A stretch of 64,000 nucleotides of DNA, from the NCBI GenBank assembly GCA_011391085.1, contig JAABRD010000009.1, forward strand, positions 1-64,000, written 5' to 3'. Source of the DNA: Thiotrichaceae bacterium (lineage in GTDB: Bacteria; Pseudomonadota; Gammaproteobacteria; Beggiatoales; Beggiatoaceae). Of this stretch, positions 54,132 to 62,694 are shown one piece after another. The notes below the pieces were generated by a model that did not search any database, was not told where the DNA came from, and saw only the letters and a list, made by a program, of their open reading frames with translations. Position numbers and translations under genes: made by a program. Numbering within the stretch: the stretch's first letter is position 1; each line of letters begins with the position of its first letter.

Positions 54132-54184
54132 AAAGTGGTCACCAAAGGAGGATTAAAATCGGTTAATACCTTGTCAATCAATCA
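54092..54184 (-). ncRNA. Candidate small RNA 2 with anti-Shine-Dalgarno box
   Basis: Minus strand: a TATAAA -10-like box (54196-54191), then about 30 bases, then the shared ATCCTCCTTTGGT (54153-54141), then hairpin GGGCGTGG/CCACGCCC (54131-54100) and a CTTTCTTT tail. The layout copies that of candidate 1 although the rest of the sequence differs, suggesting a diverged tandem pair. A perfect AGCTTTCCTAA/TTAGGAAAGCT hairpin stands between them at 54023-54055. Confidence 0.42.
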
Positions 54185-54342
54185 CTTAATTTTATAGTAC
54201 AGTGAGATTGATGTTAGCACCAGAGTTTTTATTTCATTTGTGCAGTGCAACATAATATAGTGGCAGTTATCATTTTTATCAATAGCACGTTTAAAAAAAA
54301 TTTTAAAAATTTTTCAGCGGTTCAGGAATATTGATATTTTAC

Positions 54343-54460
54343 ATAGAGTTAGATAATCTCTACGCGCCTGACGCGGGGGCAGATATGGCAGAGTAATTCA
54401 TATAGAGTTAGATAATCTCTACGCGCCTGACGCGGGGGCAGACATGGCAGAGTAATTCAT
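54343..54460. repeat. 59-bp tandem duplication of the alr 3' end
   Basis: 54343-54401 and 54402-54460 are nearly identical (one T/C difference in CAGATATGG versus CAGACATGG). The unit includes the last 17 codons and stop of alr, so a spare copy of the gene's end lies just beyond it. Confidence 0.92.
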
Positions 54461-55490
54461 AAGGAATAGTCCCAGCCCAAGTGGCGATTTCTTCAATAGG
54501 TAAATCTTTTCCCCATAAAATGACGGGGTCACCAATACGTGCCTCTGGTTGAGTGCGCAAGTCAACGGTTATCATGTCCATAGACACGCGACCAATGAGG
54601 GGGACTCGTTGGCCGTTGACTAACACCGGGGTGCCAGCGGGGGCATGGCGCGGGTAGCCGTCGGCATAGCCCATTGCAACCACACCCACAGGCATGTTTT
54701 CGGGGCAACACCAGGTGGCACCGTAGCCAATGGTTTCTCCTGGTGAATAATGTTTAACACTGATAAGGGCCGATTTAAGTTGCATAACAGGTTGCAAGCC
54801 TTCCTCTATGCCTGTGCGACCGGAGAAGGGGGAGACGCCATATAACATGATGCCTGGGCGTACCCAATGACCATGCGTTTGTGACCAGCCGATGATGCCA
54901 GCGGAGTTGGCCAAAGAAGTTTCAATCTTGAGAGACTTGGCTAAAGTGAAGAAACGTTCTGTTTGTTGTAGCGTTTTGGGGTCTTGATAATCATCGGCGC
55001 AGGCCAGGTGACTCATTAGACGAATGATGGCTTGACCTATGACGGGGTGACTGCGAAGTTTGGAGTAAATTGTTTGAACCTCTTCTGGAGAAAAACCTAA
55101 ACGGTGCATACCAGTGTCAACTTTTAGCCAGAGATCGATAGGTTTAGGTAGAGTCGCTTTGAGAAGTTGTTCAATTTGAAAAGGTGTATGGAGGACAATT
55201 TGTAAATGATGTTCAACAATGAAGGGCAGTTCGTCGGGGTGGAAGAATCCTTCTAACAAAATGATAGGTTTTTGAATACCTGCTTCTCTTAATTTAACCG
55301 CTTCATCAAGGCAGGAGACAGCAAAGGCATCGACACAAGATTCAATAGCCTGGGCCACTCTGACAATGCCATGACCGTAGGCGTCAGCTTTGACGACGGC
55401 CATCAGATGTTGAGAAGAAGCATAGGTTCGAATCTGTTGAATATTTGCACGTAAAGCAGTTAGGTCAATGATAGCTTGGGAGGGACGCAT
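54408..55490 (-). CDS. alr: Alanine racemase
   Basis: PLP-dependent interconversion of L- and D-alanine for peptidoglycan. 360 residues; PLP-binding Lys34 in AVVKADAYGHG; GMHRLGF, the catalytic Tyr loop IGYGATW, and RVSMDMITVDL near the C-terminus are all present. ATG 55490 fits the E. coli length (359). Last gene of the conserved rpsF-rpsR-rplI-dnaB-alr order, separated from dnaB by a palindrome array, so it may have its own promoter. Confidence 0.97.
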   Translation of the reverse strand: MRPSQAIIDLTALRANIQQIRTYASSQHLMAVVKADAYGHGIVRVAQAIESCVDAFAVSCLDEAVKLREAGIQKPIILLEGFFHPDELPFIVEHHLQIVLHTPFQIEQLLKATLPKPIDLWLKVDTGMHRLGFSPEEVQTIYSKLRSHPVIGQAIIRLMSHLACADDYQDPKTLQQTERFFTLAKSLKIETSLANSAGIIGWSQTHGHWVRPGIMLYGVSPFSGRTGIEEGLQPVMQLKSALISVKHYSPGETIGYGATWCCPENMPVGVVAMGYADGYPRHAPAGTPVLVNGQRVPLIGRVSMDMITVDLRTQPEARIGDPVILWGKDLPIEEIATWAGTIPYELLCHVCPRVRRVEII

Positions 55491-55524
55491 GGGTTTAGTG
55501 GATAGTGGAATGGAAAATGGATTC

Positions 55525-55725
55525 AATGGAATTTGGAGTCCGGAATTTATTCCGTTTCAAGGGGCGGAATAAATTCCGTACAATGGAATTTGGAGTCCGG
55601 AATTTATTCCGTTTCAAGGGGCGGAATAAATTCCGGACTCCAACGGCGGCGGAATAAATTCCGGACTCCAACGGCGGCGGAATAAATTCCGGACTCCAAC
55701 GGCAGCGGAATAAATTCCGGACTCC
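55525..55725. repeat. GGAATTTATTCC palindrome array
   Basis: Two direct GGAGTCCGGAATTTATTCCG units, each followed by its inverted partner, then three further inverted GGAATAAATTCCGGACTCCA copies. It lies between dnaB and alr. Confidence 0.9.
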
Positions 55726-55755
55726 AAGGGCAAAAACAGAATGAACTATTATTCA

Positions 55756-58086
55756 TTATTCATTGTAATACGAATCCGAAGCATAATTTTCAAATTTAGT
55801 GTATTGTCCTGCAAACGTGAGACGGACCGCACCTGTTGGTCCATTGCGTTGTTTAGCAATAATAACCTCAGCAATACCTTTGTCAGGACTGTCTTCGTTA
55901 TAAACTTCATCTCGGTAAATAAACACAATTAAGTCAGCATCTTGTTCAATGGAACCGGATTCTCGGAGGTCCGACATCCGTGGACGCTTGTCGGGACGTT
56001 GTTCTAAACTACGATTGAGTTGTGATAAAGCGATAATCGGGACATTTAATTCTTTTGCCAACGATTTAAAGGAACGGGAGATTTCAGAGACTTCTGTGGC
56101 ACGATTTTCTTTATTATCAGGGACTTGCATCAGTTGTAAATAGTCCACGACTATCAACCCTAATTGTCCTTGTTCTCGCGCTAACCGGCGTACTCGTACT
56201 CGTAATTCATACGGGTTGAAAGCAGGCGTTTCGTCAATAAACAACGGTGCCTCCTGAAATTTTTGGCGGGCCCTTTCTAATTTTGCCCAGTCATCATCTT
56301 CCAAATTTTTCCCAGTTCGAATTCTTTGTAAGTTGACTCTTGCCGTGGAAGAAAAGAGGCGCATCATCAGTTGTTCACTGGACATTTCCATGCTGAAGAC
56401 GCCGACGGGAATTTTTTTTTCTACTGCCACATATTCGGCAATGTTCATGGCAAAGGAGGTGTTGTGAACGCATATATCATTTGCGACAAAGTTATGGGTG
56501 TCTGGAATCGTAAGGTCAAACACTTCTTTGTTGCCTTGCGGTTCAATGGCAGTGATGTGGTCCCAGCAAATGTCTTTTGTGTCAGCGGTATGACAGAGAT
56601 TTGTACACTCTTGAAGAGTGTACAAATCTAACTGTGATTCGGAAAAGATGCCAATATGGTTGATAAAATTTAACAATGATTGGGGTTCTTTAATTTGAAG
56701 TTTCCAAACTGAATTATTCCGTTTCAAAGTGGCTAGAATGCCAAAACGCAATAATAGGTGTTGCACACTTTTGATGAAAACTTCGCTAGAGTGATAGTAG
56801 TCCACGCAAGAGTAGAAACTAAGTTTCTTGGTGTTAGCAAAGAGACGATTTAGAAACAATGCCAGTTGTGGACGTGCTAAAGTGAAAATAATGGGAGGAA
56901 AACTTTGGTTAGAAGAGTTTGCTATATCAATAAATTCTCTATATTTTTCGCGTTTTTCGCCAGTTTTATCATCAAATTGCATCATTGCTATCTTAAAATC
57001 TTCTTTGATAAGGGGAGGTAAATGAGTTAAGTCATTTTTTTTTAAGTAGTCTTGTCCTAACCAATAGCCTAACAGTTTCACTTCGCAGTCAGGCAACGTC
57101 GTGGTGCCAAACAAATTTAGTTGTCTAGGCACTGCAATTTTTTGACCAACTACGATTTCTGATAGGGGTTTCCAACCCGTGGGCGTGAGAAAGGGGTGCG
57201 TCAAAGTCGTCTCAATCTCTCTACCAAGCTGAGTGGTGACGCGACAGACAGGTTGTATACCACTGTTGATAAAAGCGGACGGTTGGGTGAGATGAAATTT
57301 GTCACCGGCACCTAACGTCAAGAGTTGGGCCTGTTGACGGTGACAGAGTTCTTTGATGGTGACGAGACTGCCATCAGATAAAGCAATTGTAGAGTCTCCC
57401 GTAATACATTTGCCCATAGAAGGTCGGCCCGCGACGATAATTAAATCAGACCGTTGTAAACCTGACGTCAGTTCATCAAAATCTTTAAAACCAGTGGGAA
57501 TCCCGGTGACTTCACCTTCTTGGTTGGAAAGGAGGTCAATACGTTCTAAGGTAGAATAGATGAGTTCTTGAATTTTGATAAAGCCTTTGCGTTTCTGAGT
57601 ACCTTGTTGTTCGGCAATTTCAAAGACGACACTTTCAGCGTTATCCAATAACTTCATGCTACTACGTCCTTGGGGATGGTATGCACTGTTGGCAATGTCT
57701 TGACCCACTTTTATCAGTTGCCGCAAGATGGAACGTTCGCGCACGATTTCAGCATACGCCACGATGTTGGCAGCGGAGGGAGTGTTTTTATAAATTTGTT
57801 CCAGGTAGGAAAGACCCCCAATGGCATCGAGTTGATTATGAATAACTAACCATTCAGAGAGAGTGATGACATCGCAGGGGCGTCCTTCTTCAGTCAGCGA
57901 TTTGATAGCGCGGAAAAGAATTTGATGTTCATGACGATAGAAATCGGTTTCACTGACCAGGTCGGCAACGTTGAACCAGGCTTCATTCTCTAGCATCAAG
58001 CCACCTAGTATAGATTGTTCGGCTTCTACAGAAAAGGGTGGCGTTTTTAGAGATTGAATAGTTTGATCCGAAGAGGCGTCTGTCAT
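55756..58086 (-). CDS. dnaB: Replicative DNA helicase DnaB with intein
   Basis: DnaB unwinds DNA at the replication fork as a hexamer. The 776-residue precursor has the N-terminal primase-interacting domain (PPFSVEAEQSILGGLMLENE) and the RecA-like motor, whose P-loop GRPSMGK-T is split by a 316-residue intein (residues 227-542). Removing it leaves 460 residues, the normal length, with DYLQLM (Walker B), SRSLEQRPDKRPRMSDLRESG and a C-terminal RLTFAGQYTKFENY. Splicing is required for function. Upstream in the same direction is rplI; downstream alr. The gap to rplI contains GGATAGT units and a short palindrome. Confidence 0.97.
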   Translation of the reverse strand: MTDASSDQTIQSLKTPPFSVEAEQSILGGLMLENEAWFNVADLVSETDFYRHEHQILFRAIKSLTEEGRPCDVITLSEWLVIHNQLDAIGGLSYLEQIYKNTPSAANIVAYAEIVRERSILRQLIKVGQDIANSAYHPQGRSSMKLLDNAESVVFEIAEQQGTQKRKGFIKIQELIYSTLERIDLLSNQEGEVTGIPTGFKDFDELTSGLQRSDLIIVAGRPSMGKCITGDSTIALSDGSLVTIKELCHRQQAQLLTLGAGDKFHLTQPSAFINSGIQPVCRVTTQLGREIETTLTHPFLTPTGWKPLSEIVVGQKIAVPRQLNLFGTTTLPDCEVKLLGYWLGQDYLKKNDLTHLPPLIKEDFKIAMMQFDDKTGEKREKYREFIDIANSSNQSFPPIIFTLARPQLALFLNRLFANTKKLSFYSCVDYYHSSEVFIKSVQHLLLRFGILATLKRNNSVWKLQIKEPQSLLNFINHIGIFSESQLDLYTLQECTNLCHTADTKDICWDHITAIEPQGNKEVFDLTIPDTHNFVANDICVHNTSFAMNIAEYVAVEKKIPVGVFSMEMSSEQLMMRLFSSTARVNLQRIRTGKNLEDDDWAKLERARQKFQEAPLFIDETPAFNPYELRVRVRRLAREQGQLGLIVVDYLQLMQVPDNKENRATEVSEISRSFKSLAKELNVPIIALSQLNRSLEQRPDKRPRMSDLRESGSIEQDADLIVFIYRDEVYNEDSPDKGIAEVIIAKQRNGPTGAVRLTFAGQYTKFENYASDSYYNE
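56461..57408 (-). mobile_element. Intein in the DnaB P-loop
   Basis: Starts at Cys227 (CITGDSTIALSDGSLVTIKE, block A), has block B with LTHPFLTPTGWKPLSE (Thr-x2-His) and ends FDLTIPDTHNFVANDICVHN with the terminal His-Asn and +1 Thr. The splicing residues are all present. The central region has a LAGLIDADG-like block LLGYWLGQDYL that lacks the second acidic residue pattern of active homing enzymes, so the endonuclease may be degenerate. It interrupts GRPSMGK/TS, a known DnaB intein site. Confidence 0.93.
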
Positions 58087-58186
58087 AGTGGATAGTGGAT
58101 AGTGGATAGCGGATAGCGGATCAGGAGTCCAAGGCGTAGCTTTGGTCTCCTGTCCTGTTTTTCCTGGATTAAGTTTCCCTTAAAAC

Positions 58187-58639
58187 TTATTCTTCCGGAA
58201 CGACTTGGATTTTGGCTATCGCTTCGACGTCGGGATGTAAATGCACTTCCACGTCATAGTTGCCGACAAAACGTAGAGGGCCATTGGGCAGGCGCACTTC
58301 TTGTCGAGTAATTTCCACGCCTGCCACGGTGACGGCGTTGGCAATGTCCACCGCGTTGACCGAACCGAAAAGTTTGCCTTCTAAACCGACTTTGCCAGCA
58401 ATGACGACGGCGGGCAATTCTTTTAACTGGTTGGCCCGCGTGTGGGCATAAGCCAAAGTTTCACCTTGGGATTTTTCTAATTCGGCGCGACGTGCTTCAA
58501 ACGCGGCCACATTGGTTGAGGTAGCTGGAATGGCTTTGCCTCTGGGGACCAGATAGTTACGTGCATAACCTGGTTTGACCTGAACCTTGTCGCCTAGTCC
58601 GCCTAAGTTCCTGATTTTTTCGAGGAGGATAATTTCCAT
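58187..58639 (-). CDS. rplI: 50S ribosomal protein L9
   Basis: A 150-residue protein with the typical [20 protein letters not shown] start, [20 protein letters not shown] and a long connecting helix to the C-terminal domain. It binds 23S rRNA. It is the third gene of the ribosomal operon, 84 bp after rpsR. Confidence 0.98.
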   Translation of the reverse strand: MEIILLEKIRNLGGLGDKVQVKPGYARNYLVPRGKAIPATSTNVAAFEARRAELEKSQGETLAYAHTRANQLKELPAVVIAGKVGLEGKLFGSVNAVDIANAVTVAGVEITRQEVRLPNGPLRFVGNYDVEVHLHPDVEAIAKIQVVPEE

Positions 58640-58723
58640 AGAGATCGTGAATCCTGAATCGTGAACAGTGAATGTGAATAGTGAATGTTGTCAACACTAT
58701 TCATTATTCATTATTCATTGATT

Positions 58724-59023
58724 CTATTGGTTGTGTGTGTCCGAGTAGGGCAATAAAGCCAGGTAACGGGCGCGTTTGATGGCCCTGGTTAGTTGCCGTT
58801 GATACAAGGACTTGGTGCCAGTAATGCGACTCGGCACGATTTTGCCCGTTTCGGTGACGTAACCTTTGAGGGTTTGAATGTCCTTGTAATCAATCTCTTT
58901 CACCTTTTCAGCGGTAAAGCGACAGTATTTTTTGCGGCGGAAGAAACGTGAAGCCGCATTTTGTGGACGGTTTTGTTGCGAGTGATGGTTTTTATTATGG
59001 TAAGGGGATGAACGGTGGTACAT
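58724..59023 (-). CDS. rpsR: 30S ribosomal protein S18
   Basis: [20 protein letters not shown] and [20 protein letters not shown] identify S18. The product has 99 residues against about 75 in E. coli, because of a 24-residue N-terminal extension rich in His, Asn and Gln. The only ATG overlaps the rpsF stop by one base (TAATG), so translational coupling supports this start. priB, which lies between rpsF and rpsR in enteric bacteria, is absent. Confidence 0.96.
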   Translation of the reverse strand: MYHRSSPYHNKNHHSQQNRPQNAASRFFRRKKYCRFTAEKVKEIDYKDIQTLKGYVTETGKIVPSRITGTKSLYQRQLTRAIKRARYLALLPYSDTHNQ

Positions 59024-59457
59024 TAGGCAACTCCTTCTTCTGCGTAAGTTTCGTGACTAAAATCCTCAAGTTCTTCCTCATCTCCAGGGATGACGTAATC
59101 AATGTCGTCGGGGGATTTGGGTGAGGTCTCCTTCTCTTCTTTGACTTTTATCAACGGCGAGGGTTCCGTCACAGCTTCTTTACGTTTGATGATGAGGTCA
59201 CGAATGACAGCATCATTGAAGCGGAATGCGCTTTGCAGTTCTTTTAGCACATCGTCAGTGCATTCAATGTTCATCAGGATGTAATGCGCCTTATGAATTT
59301 TGGCAATCGGATAAGCCAGTTGACGACGCCCCCAGTCTTCCAGGCGGTGAATGTGGCCATTTTTGCTTTCTATCATGCCACGATAGCGTTCCACCATAGC
59401 GGGGACTTGATCACTTTGGTCAGGATGGACCAAAAATACGATTTCGTAATGTCTCAT
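59023..59457 (-). CDS. rpsF: 30S ribosomal protein S6
   Basis: A 144-residue protein, [20 protein letters not shown], with [20 protein letters not shown] and a long acidic C-terminal tail as in other gammaproteobacteria (where the related tail receives glutamates by RimK). AAGGAG lies six bases before the start. First gene of the operon; promoter at 59561-59589. Confidence 0.98.
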   Translation of the reverse strand: MRHYEIVFLVHPDQSDQVPAMVERYRGMIESKNGHIHRLEDWGRRQLAYPIAKIHKAHYILMNIECTDDVLKELQSAFRFNDAVIRDLIIKRKEAVTEPSPLIKVKEEKETSPKSPDDIDYVIPGDEEELEDFSHETYAEEGVA

Positions 59458-59560
59458 AATACTCCTTACGGATTAGAGAAGCTTTATACCTTAGATTTTA
59501 AGTGTAATAAAGCAAGGAGGGTAAAATAATGATTGAATATGTGTTTTATTCAAGAGAGTA

Positions 59561-59589
59561 ATTATAAGGGAGGTTTTCAGAAATAGCAA
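59561..59589 (-). promoter_or_regulatory. Promoter of the rpsF operon
   Basis: Minus strand TTGCTA (59589-59584), 17 bases, perfect TATAAT (59566-59561), about 104 bases before the rpsF start, leaving a leader that could carry S6/S18 autoregulation; I see no clear binding structure. Confidence 0.72.
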
Positions 59590-59707
59590 GTAGGGGAATC
59601 TAATAATGAATAATGAATAATGAGTAATGAATAATGTAACTCTTTCAATTTGAAATTTTTGGGGCTATAATGCCATTATCCATTGATTATCATTACCATT
59701 ACATTTT

Positions 59708-60316
59708 ATGAAATTTCATTCACTGTTTCTTTTCTTATCACTCACCTTCTCCAACCCACTTTGGGCCAATGACATTTTGGATAGTTTTTTAAAGGACTTA
59801 GGCACCTTACAGGCCAAGTTTGAACAAAAATTATATAGTGAAAAAGGGAATTTGATCGAAACCTCGCGTGGCAACATGGCTATTCAACGTCCGAATCGAT
59901 TTCGGTGGGATTATCAACACCCTTTCAAACAGTTGATAGTAGCCGATGGTGACAGGGTATGGGTGTATGACGAGGATTTAAATCAAGTCACTATCAAGGA
60001 TATGAAAACCGCATTGACTGGCACCCCAGCCCTGCTGTTAAGCCGTAGTGACAGCAAAATTGAACAAGATTTTTTTGTCAATCCACTCTCTGCAACCCCT
60101 GGCATGAGTCGCTTTGAGTTAATCCCAAAGGACGCCCAAGCGCAATTTCAAGGAATTTTTTTGCATTTGCAAGGAAATTTGCTACAACGTTTAGAATTGG
60201 CGGATAATCTTGGTCAAAAAACCGTGATCACGTTTAGTCAAGCGAAACGGAATGAAGTGCTTGAGGAAGGATTATTTATTTTTACGCCGCCAGCCGGGGC
60301 GGATATTGTGGAATAG
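59708..60316 (+). CDS. lolA: Outer-membrane lipoprotein carrier LolA
   Basis: Periplasmic chaperone that ferries lipoproteins from LolCDE to LolB. 202 residues with a signal peptide (cleavage after LWA), then FLKDLGTLQAKFEQ, RPNRFRWDYQHPF and ADGDRVWVYDEDLNQVTIK, all LolA hallmarks. ATG 59708 follows an AT-rich stretch; TATAAT at 59666 is a possible -10. The stop is directly followed by a GGATAGT tract. Confidence 0.95.
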   Translation: MKFHSLFLFLSLTFSNPLWANDILDSFLKDLGTLQAKFEQKLYSEKGNLIETSRGNMAIQRPNRFRWDYQHPFKQLIVADGDRVWVYDEDLNQVTIKDMKTALTGTPALLLSRSDSKIEQDFFVNPLSATPGMSRFELIPKDAQAQFQGIFLHLQGNLLQRLELADNLGQKTVITFSQAKRNEVLEEGLFIFTPPAGADIVE

Positions 60317-60518
60317 TGAAATAGTGGATAGTGGATAGTGGATAGCAAAAACCCAAAATATTCTACCGAGGAGTCCCAAAACAGATTTTGGTACCCATGT
60401 CTAAAAAATGACTTCTAAACATAGTAATATTCTCCCCCAAACATGGTACCCCCCTCGCTGGAACGCAATAAGAATTATTGCGCCTTCCCAGCAGAAAGAC
60501 TTCTATTCTCCCTACCTA

Positions 60519-61457
60519 ATGCTAAAAAAAACAATTAACTCAACAATTTCAATTGTTGCCATCGCTATTTTCGGCTACCTCACCTATACACTCTGGGCCG
60601 GCTTGTCAGACACTCTTCAGGCTATGTCAAAATTAGGGATAGGAGGCATCGTGATTATACTAAGTCTCTCCCTACTCAATTATGGACTACGTTTCTCACG
60701 CTGGCAATGGTATTTAAATATAGTGAACTACCAAAATCTATCAGTGGGACGCAGTTTGCGTTACTACATCTCCGGATTTGCTTTTACCACCACGCCAGGC
60801 AAAGCCGGTGAAATGGTTCGTTCCCTCTTTTTAAAAACTCATGGCGTCACCTATCCGCAAAGTCTTTCCATGTTCTTTGTGGAACGTTTATCTGATTTAT
60901 TGGTAGCCCTCCTCCTTGGTAGTCTCCTCCTGTGGCACTTTGACAAATATCAACTCTGGATAATTCTGCCCATTTTGGCCAGCCTCCTAATGCTTGTACT
61001 CATTCGACATCCCAATTGGTTCATTCACTTTCAACCGTCCTGGCAAACAAAATTGCCACCACGTTTTGCCCACTTGTTGGATCATTTATTGGAGTTGATA
61101 TTACACTCCCGCACATTGTTGACCTACCGTTTTCTATTCGGTGGATTATTCCTTAGTCTTCTCGCCTGGGGCGCCGAAGGTATTAGTTTCTACTACATTT
61201 TACAAACGCTAGGCATCGACAGTACCCTCCTCTTAGCCACAGGTATTTATGCCATGAGTTTAATCATAGGGGCGTTGTCTTTTTTACCAGGCGGTTTAGG
61301 AGGCACCGAAGCAGCCATGTTGATTATGTTAACCGCCTTGGGTGCCTCACATCAAGACGCTTTGGCAGCCACATTGATTTGTCGATTGGCCACGTTATGG
61401 TTTGCCGTAGCGTTGGGGGCATTGGCAATGATGGGGTTAAAAATACGGGAAGGGTGA
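60519..61457 (+). CDS. UPF0104/LPG synthase TM-domain flippase-like protein
   Basis: A 312-residue integral membrane protein with about eight helices. RYYISGFAFTTTPGKAGEMV and the late motif LSFLPGGLGGTEAAM are characteristic of the UPF0104/AglD-MprF transmembrane family, thought to translocate or modify lipids. I chose ATG 60519 because the 37 codons upstream in the frame contain a CGCAATAAGAATTATTG repeat arm. Substrate unknown. Confidence 0.85.
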   Translation: MLKKTINSTISIVAIAIFGYLTYTLWAGLSDTLQAMSKLGIGGIVIILSLSLLNYGLRFSRWQWYLNIVNYQNLSVGRSLRYYISGFAFTTTPGKAGEMVRSLFLKTHGVTYPQSLSMFFVERLSDLLVALLLGSLLLWHFDKYQLWIILPILASLLMLVLIRHPNWFIHFQPSWQTKLPPRFAHLLDHLLELILHSRTLLTYRFLFGGLFLSLLAWGAEGISFYYILQTLGIDSTLLLATGIYAMSLIIGALSFLPGGLGGTEAAMLIMLTALGASHQDALAATLICRLATLWFAVALGALAMMGLKIREG

Positions 61458-61525
61458 CTTATAGTAGGGTGGATTAAGCGTAGCGTATCCACCAACAAAT
61501 CTTAACTAAATTGAGGAAGAACGTC

Positions 61526-61762
61526 ATGGAAACTTGGCATGAAATACATAAAATGACTTCAAGAACCTTGATTCTCAAGTTACCAGAACAATTCTCTGGA
61601 AAAACTGTCGAGATCATTATTGCGCCTGTGGAAACCGCTTATTCCACTGACCATTATCAAGTGACTCAGACTTCAACCACTGGCATCAATGCCATTTTTG
61701 GTCAATGGCCTGGGGAGGAAACGGATGCCGAAATTGACGAACTGTTGGAACAATTGTCGTGA
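61526..61762 (+). CDS. Putative antitoxin of a VapBC-like pair
   Basis: A 78-residue acidic protein (TRTLILKLPEQFSGKTVEII strand-rich start; acidic DAEIDELLEQLS end) like the small antitoxins that precede PIN toxins. GAGGAA lies upstream of the ATG and the four-base GTGA overlap with the toxin frame supports operon structure. The gene follows a TAGGGTGGATTAAGCG repeat arm. Confidence 0.65.
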   Translation: METWHEIHKMTSRTLILKLPEQFSGKTVEIIIAPVETAYSTDHYQVTQTSTTGINAIFGQWPGEETDAEIDELLEQLS

Positions 61763-62025
61763 TAATTCCCACTGACGCTTTGATTTTGTTAGATACTAAC
61801 ATTTTGATACATCTCCTTCGTGGCGATGCTGTAGGCCAACGTCTAGTGGCAGACTATGACTTATTCAAGCGTCCCCAACGTCCTCTCATCTCGTTTGTGA
61901 CAAAAGGGGCCGGGGGTGAGGGCAACTCTATGAATATCACCCACCAGAAGTCCAAAGCACAGCTTTGGACTCAGGTCAAAATGATTCCCGGTACCAATCT
62001 CCTCTTTAAAATAACGTATAAATAA
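61759..62025 (+). pseudogene. VapC-type PIN toxin truncated by a GC-rich repeat
   Basis: Residues 1-46 are a PIN N-terminus (ILLDTNILIHLLRGDAVG; catalytic Asp present, ISFVT strand). Then the frame enters GGGGCCGGGGGTGAGGG, half of the GC-rich palindrome, giving KGAGGEG, followed by an unrelated tail to 62025. The catalytic core beyond strand 2 is gone. The end overlaps the convergent DUF5989 gene, consistent with a dead tail. Confidence 0.78.
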
Positions 62026-62158
62026 ACGGCGCCACGGCTGATCCTTGCGTGAGTACAAGCAATCCGCCCAGTAACAATAGCACCAAGATAATCGGCGCCA
62101 GCCAAAATTTCTTGCGTTCCTTCAGGAATCCCCAAAGGTCTTTGATAAATTCTAACAT
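62006..62158 (-). CDS. DUF5989 small membrane protein
   Basis: A 50-residue protein: MLEFIKDLWGFLKERKKFWL, one transmembrane helix (APIILVLLLLGGLLVLTQG), then SAVAPFIYTLF. It matches the DUF5989 proteins found beside SxtJ and carbamoyltransferases. ATG overlaps the sxtJ-like stop by one base, so the genes are coupled. Confidence 0.8.
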   Translation of the reverse strand: MLEFIKDLWGFLKERKKFWLAPIILVLLLLGGLLVLTQGSAVAPFIYTLF

Positions 62159-62565
62159 TAGAATGGATACTCCAAATGTTTCGGTGGACGAGGTTGACAG
62201 AGATGCCGATAGCTGTTGGGAACTTCTGTGGAAGCGGCTAATGGATTGTTTCCAAAGAGACGTTTCAACCAACCTATCGGCGTCATCATGCCGTAAAAGA
62301 TCATTCCTAAGACGATTCTCGTGTTAATCCAACCCAGAACGTGACCTATCACCATCCAAATATGATAGAACCATTTTAACGTGTTGGGTATAAGTAACGC
62401 CCATAGCCAGAAGACCAAAGCAACTAACCACGGCCAGCGAGGGTAGTCTAAATTAAATGCGACGGGAAATAAAATCCCAAATAAGGCGATGAACATACCG
62501 CCAGTGAGATAACCAAAATGGCGTAAACCGTTTCGGTCGAGGGGGGGAATGTCAGCGTGTATCAT
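62158..62565 (-). CDS. SxtJ-family membrane protein
   Basis: A 135-residue protein with three or four hydrophobic helices (YLTGGMFIALFGILFPVAF, WPWLVALVFWLWALLIP, VLGMIFYGMMTPIGWL). It matches the SxtJ family, named from the saxitoxin cluster but common with carbamoyltransferases in glycan loci. No toxin cluster is implied. Role unknown. Confidence 0.78.
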   Translation of the reverse strand: MIHADIPPLDRNGLRHFGYLTGGMFIALFGILFPVAFNLDYPRWPWLVALVFWLWALLIPNTLKWFYHIWMVIGHVLGWINTRIVLGMIFYGMMTPIGWLKRLFGNNPLAASTEVPNSYRHLCQPRPPKHLEYPF

Positions 62566-62605
62566 CCGTTATTTAGCCTCCTAATGGGTTATGATTCTAT
62601 AAATT

Positions 62606-62685
62606 CGCAATAATGCTTATTGCGTTCCAGAGAGTAATAATTGAATTTACACCCCTCTCTCTGGAATGCAATAAGAATTATTGCA
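62606..62685. repeat. CGCAATAATGCTTATTG palindrome
   Basis: The two arms (CGCAATAATGCTTATTGCGT and CTGGAATGCAATAAGAATTA) flank about 27 bases. It sits between the carbamoyltransferase and the SxtJ-like gene. Confidence 0.85.
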
Positions 62686-62694
62686 AAAAATTCT

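Noticed and set aside
61464-61497. TAGGGTGGATTAAGCG arm as an operator of the TA pair
   Set aside because: The same arm occurs beside unrelated genes (18.8 and 26.6 kb), so it is a dispersed repeat.
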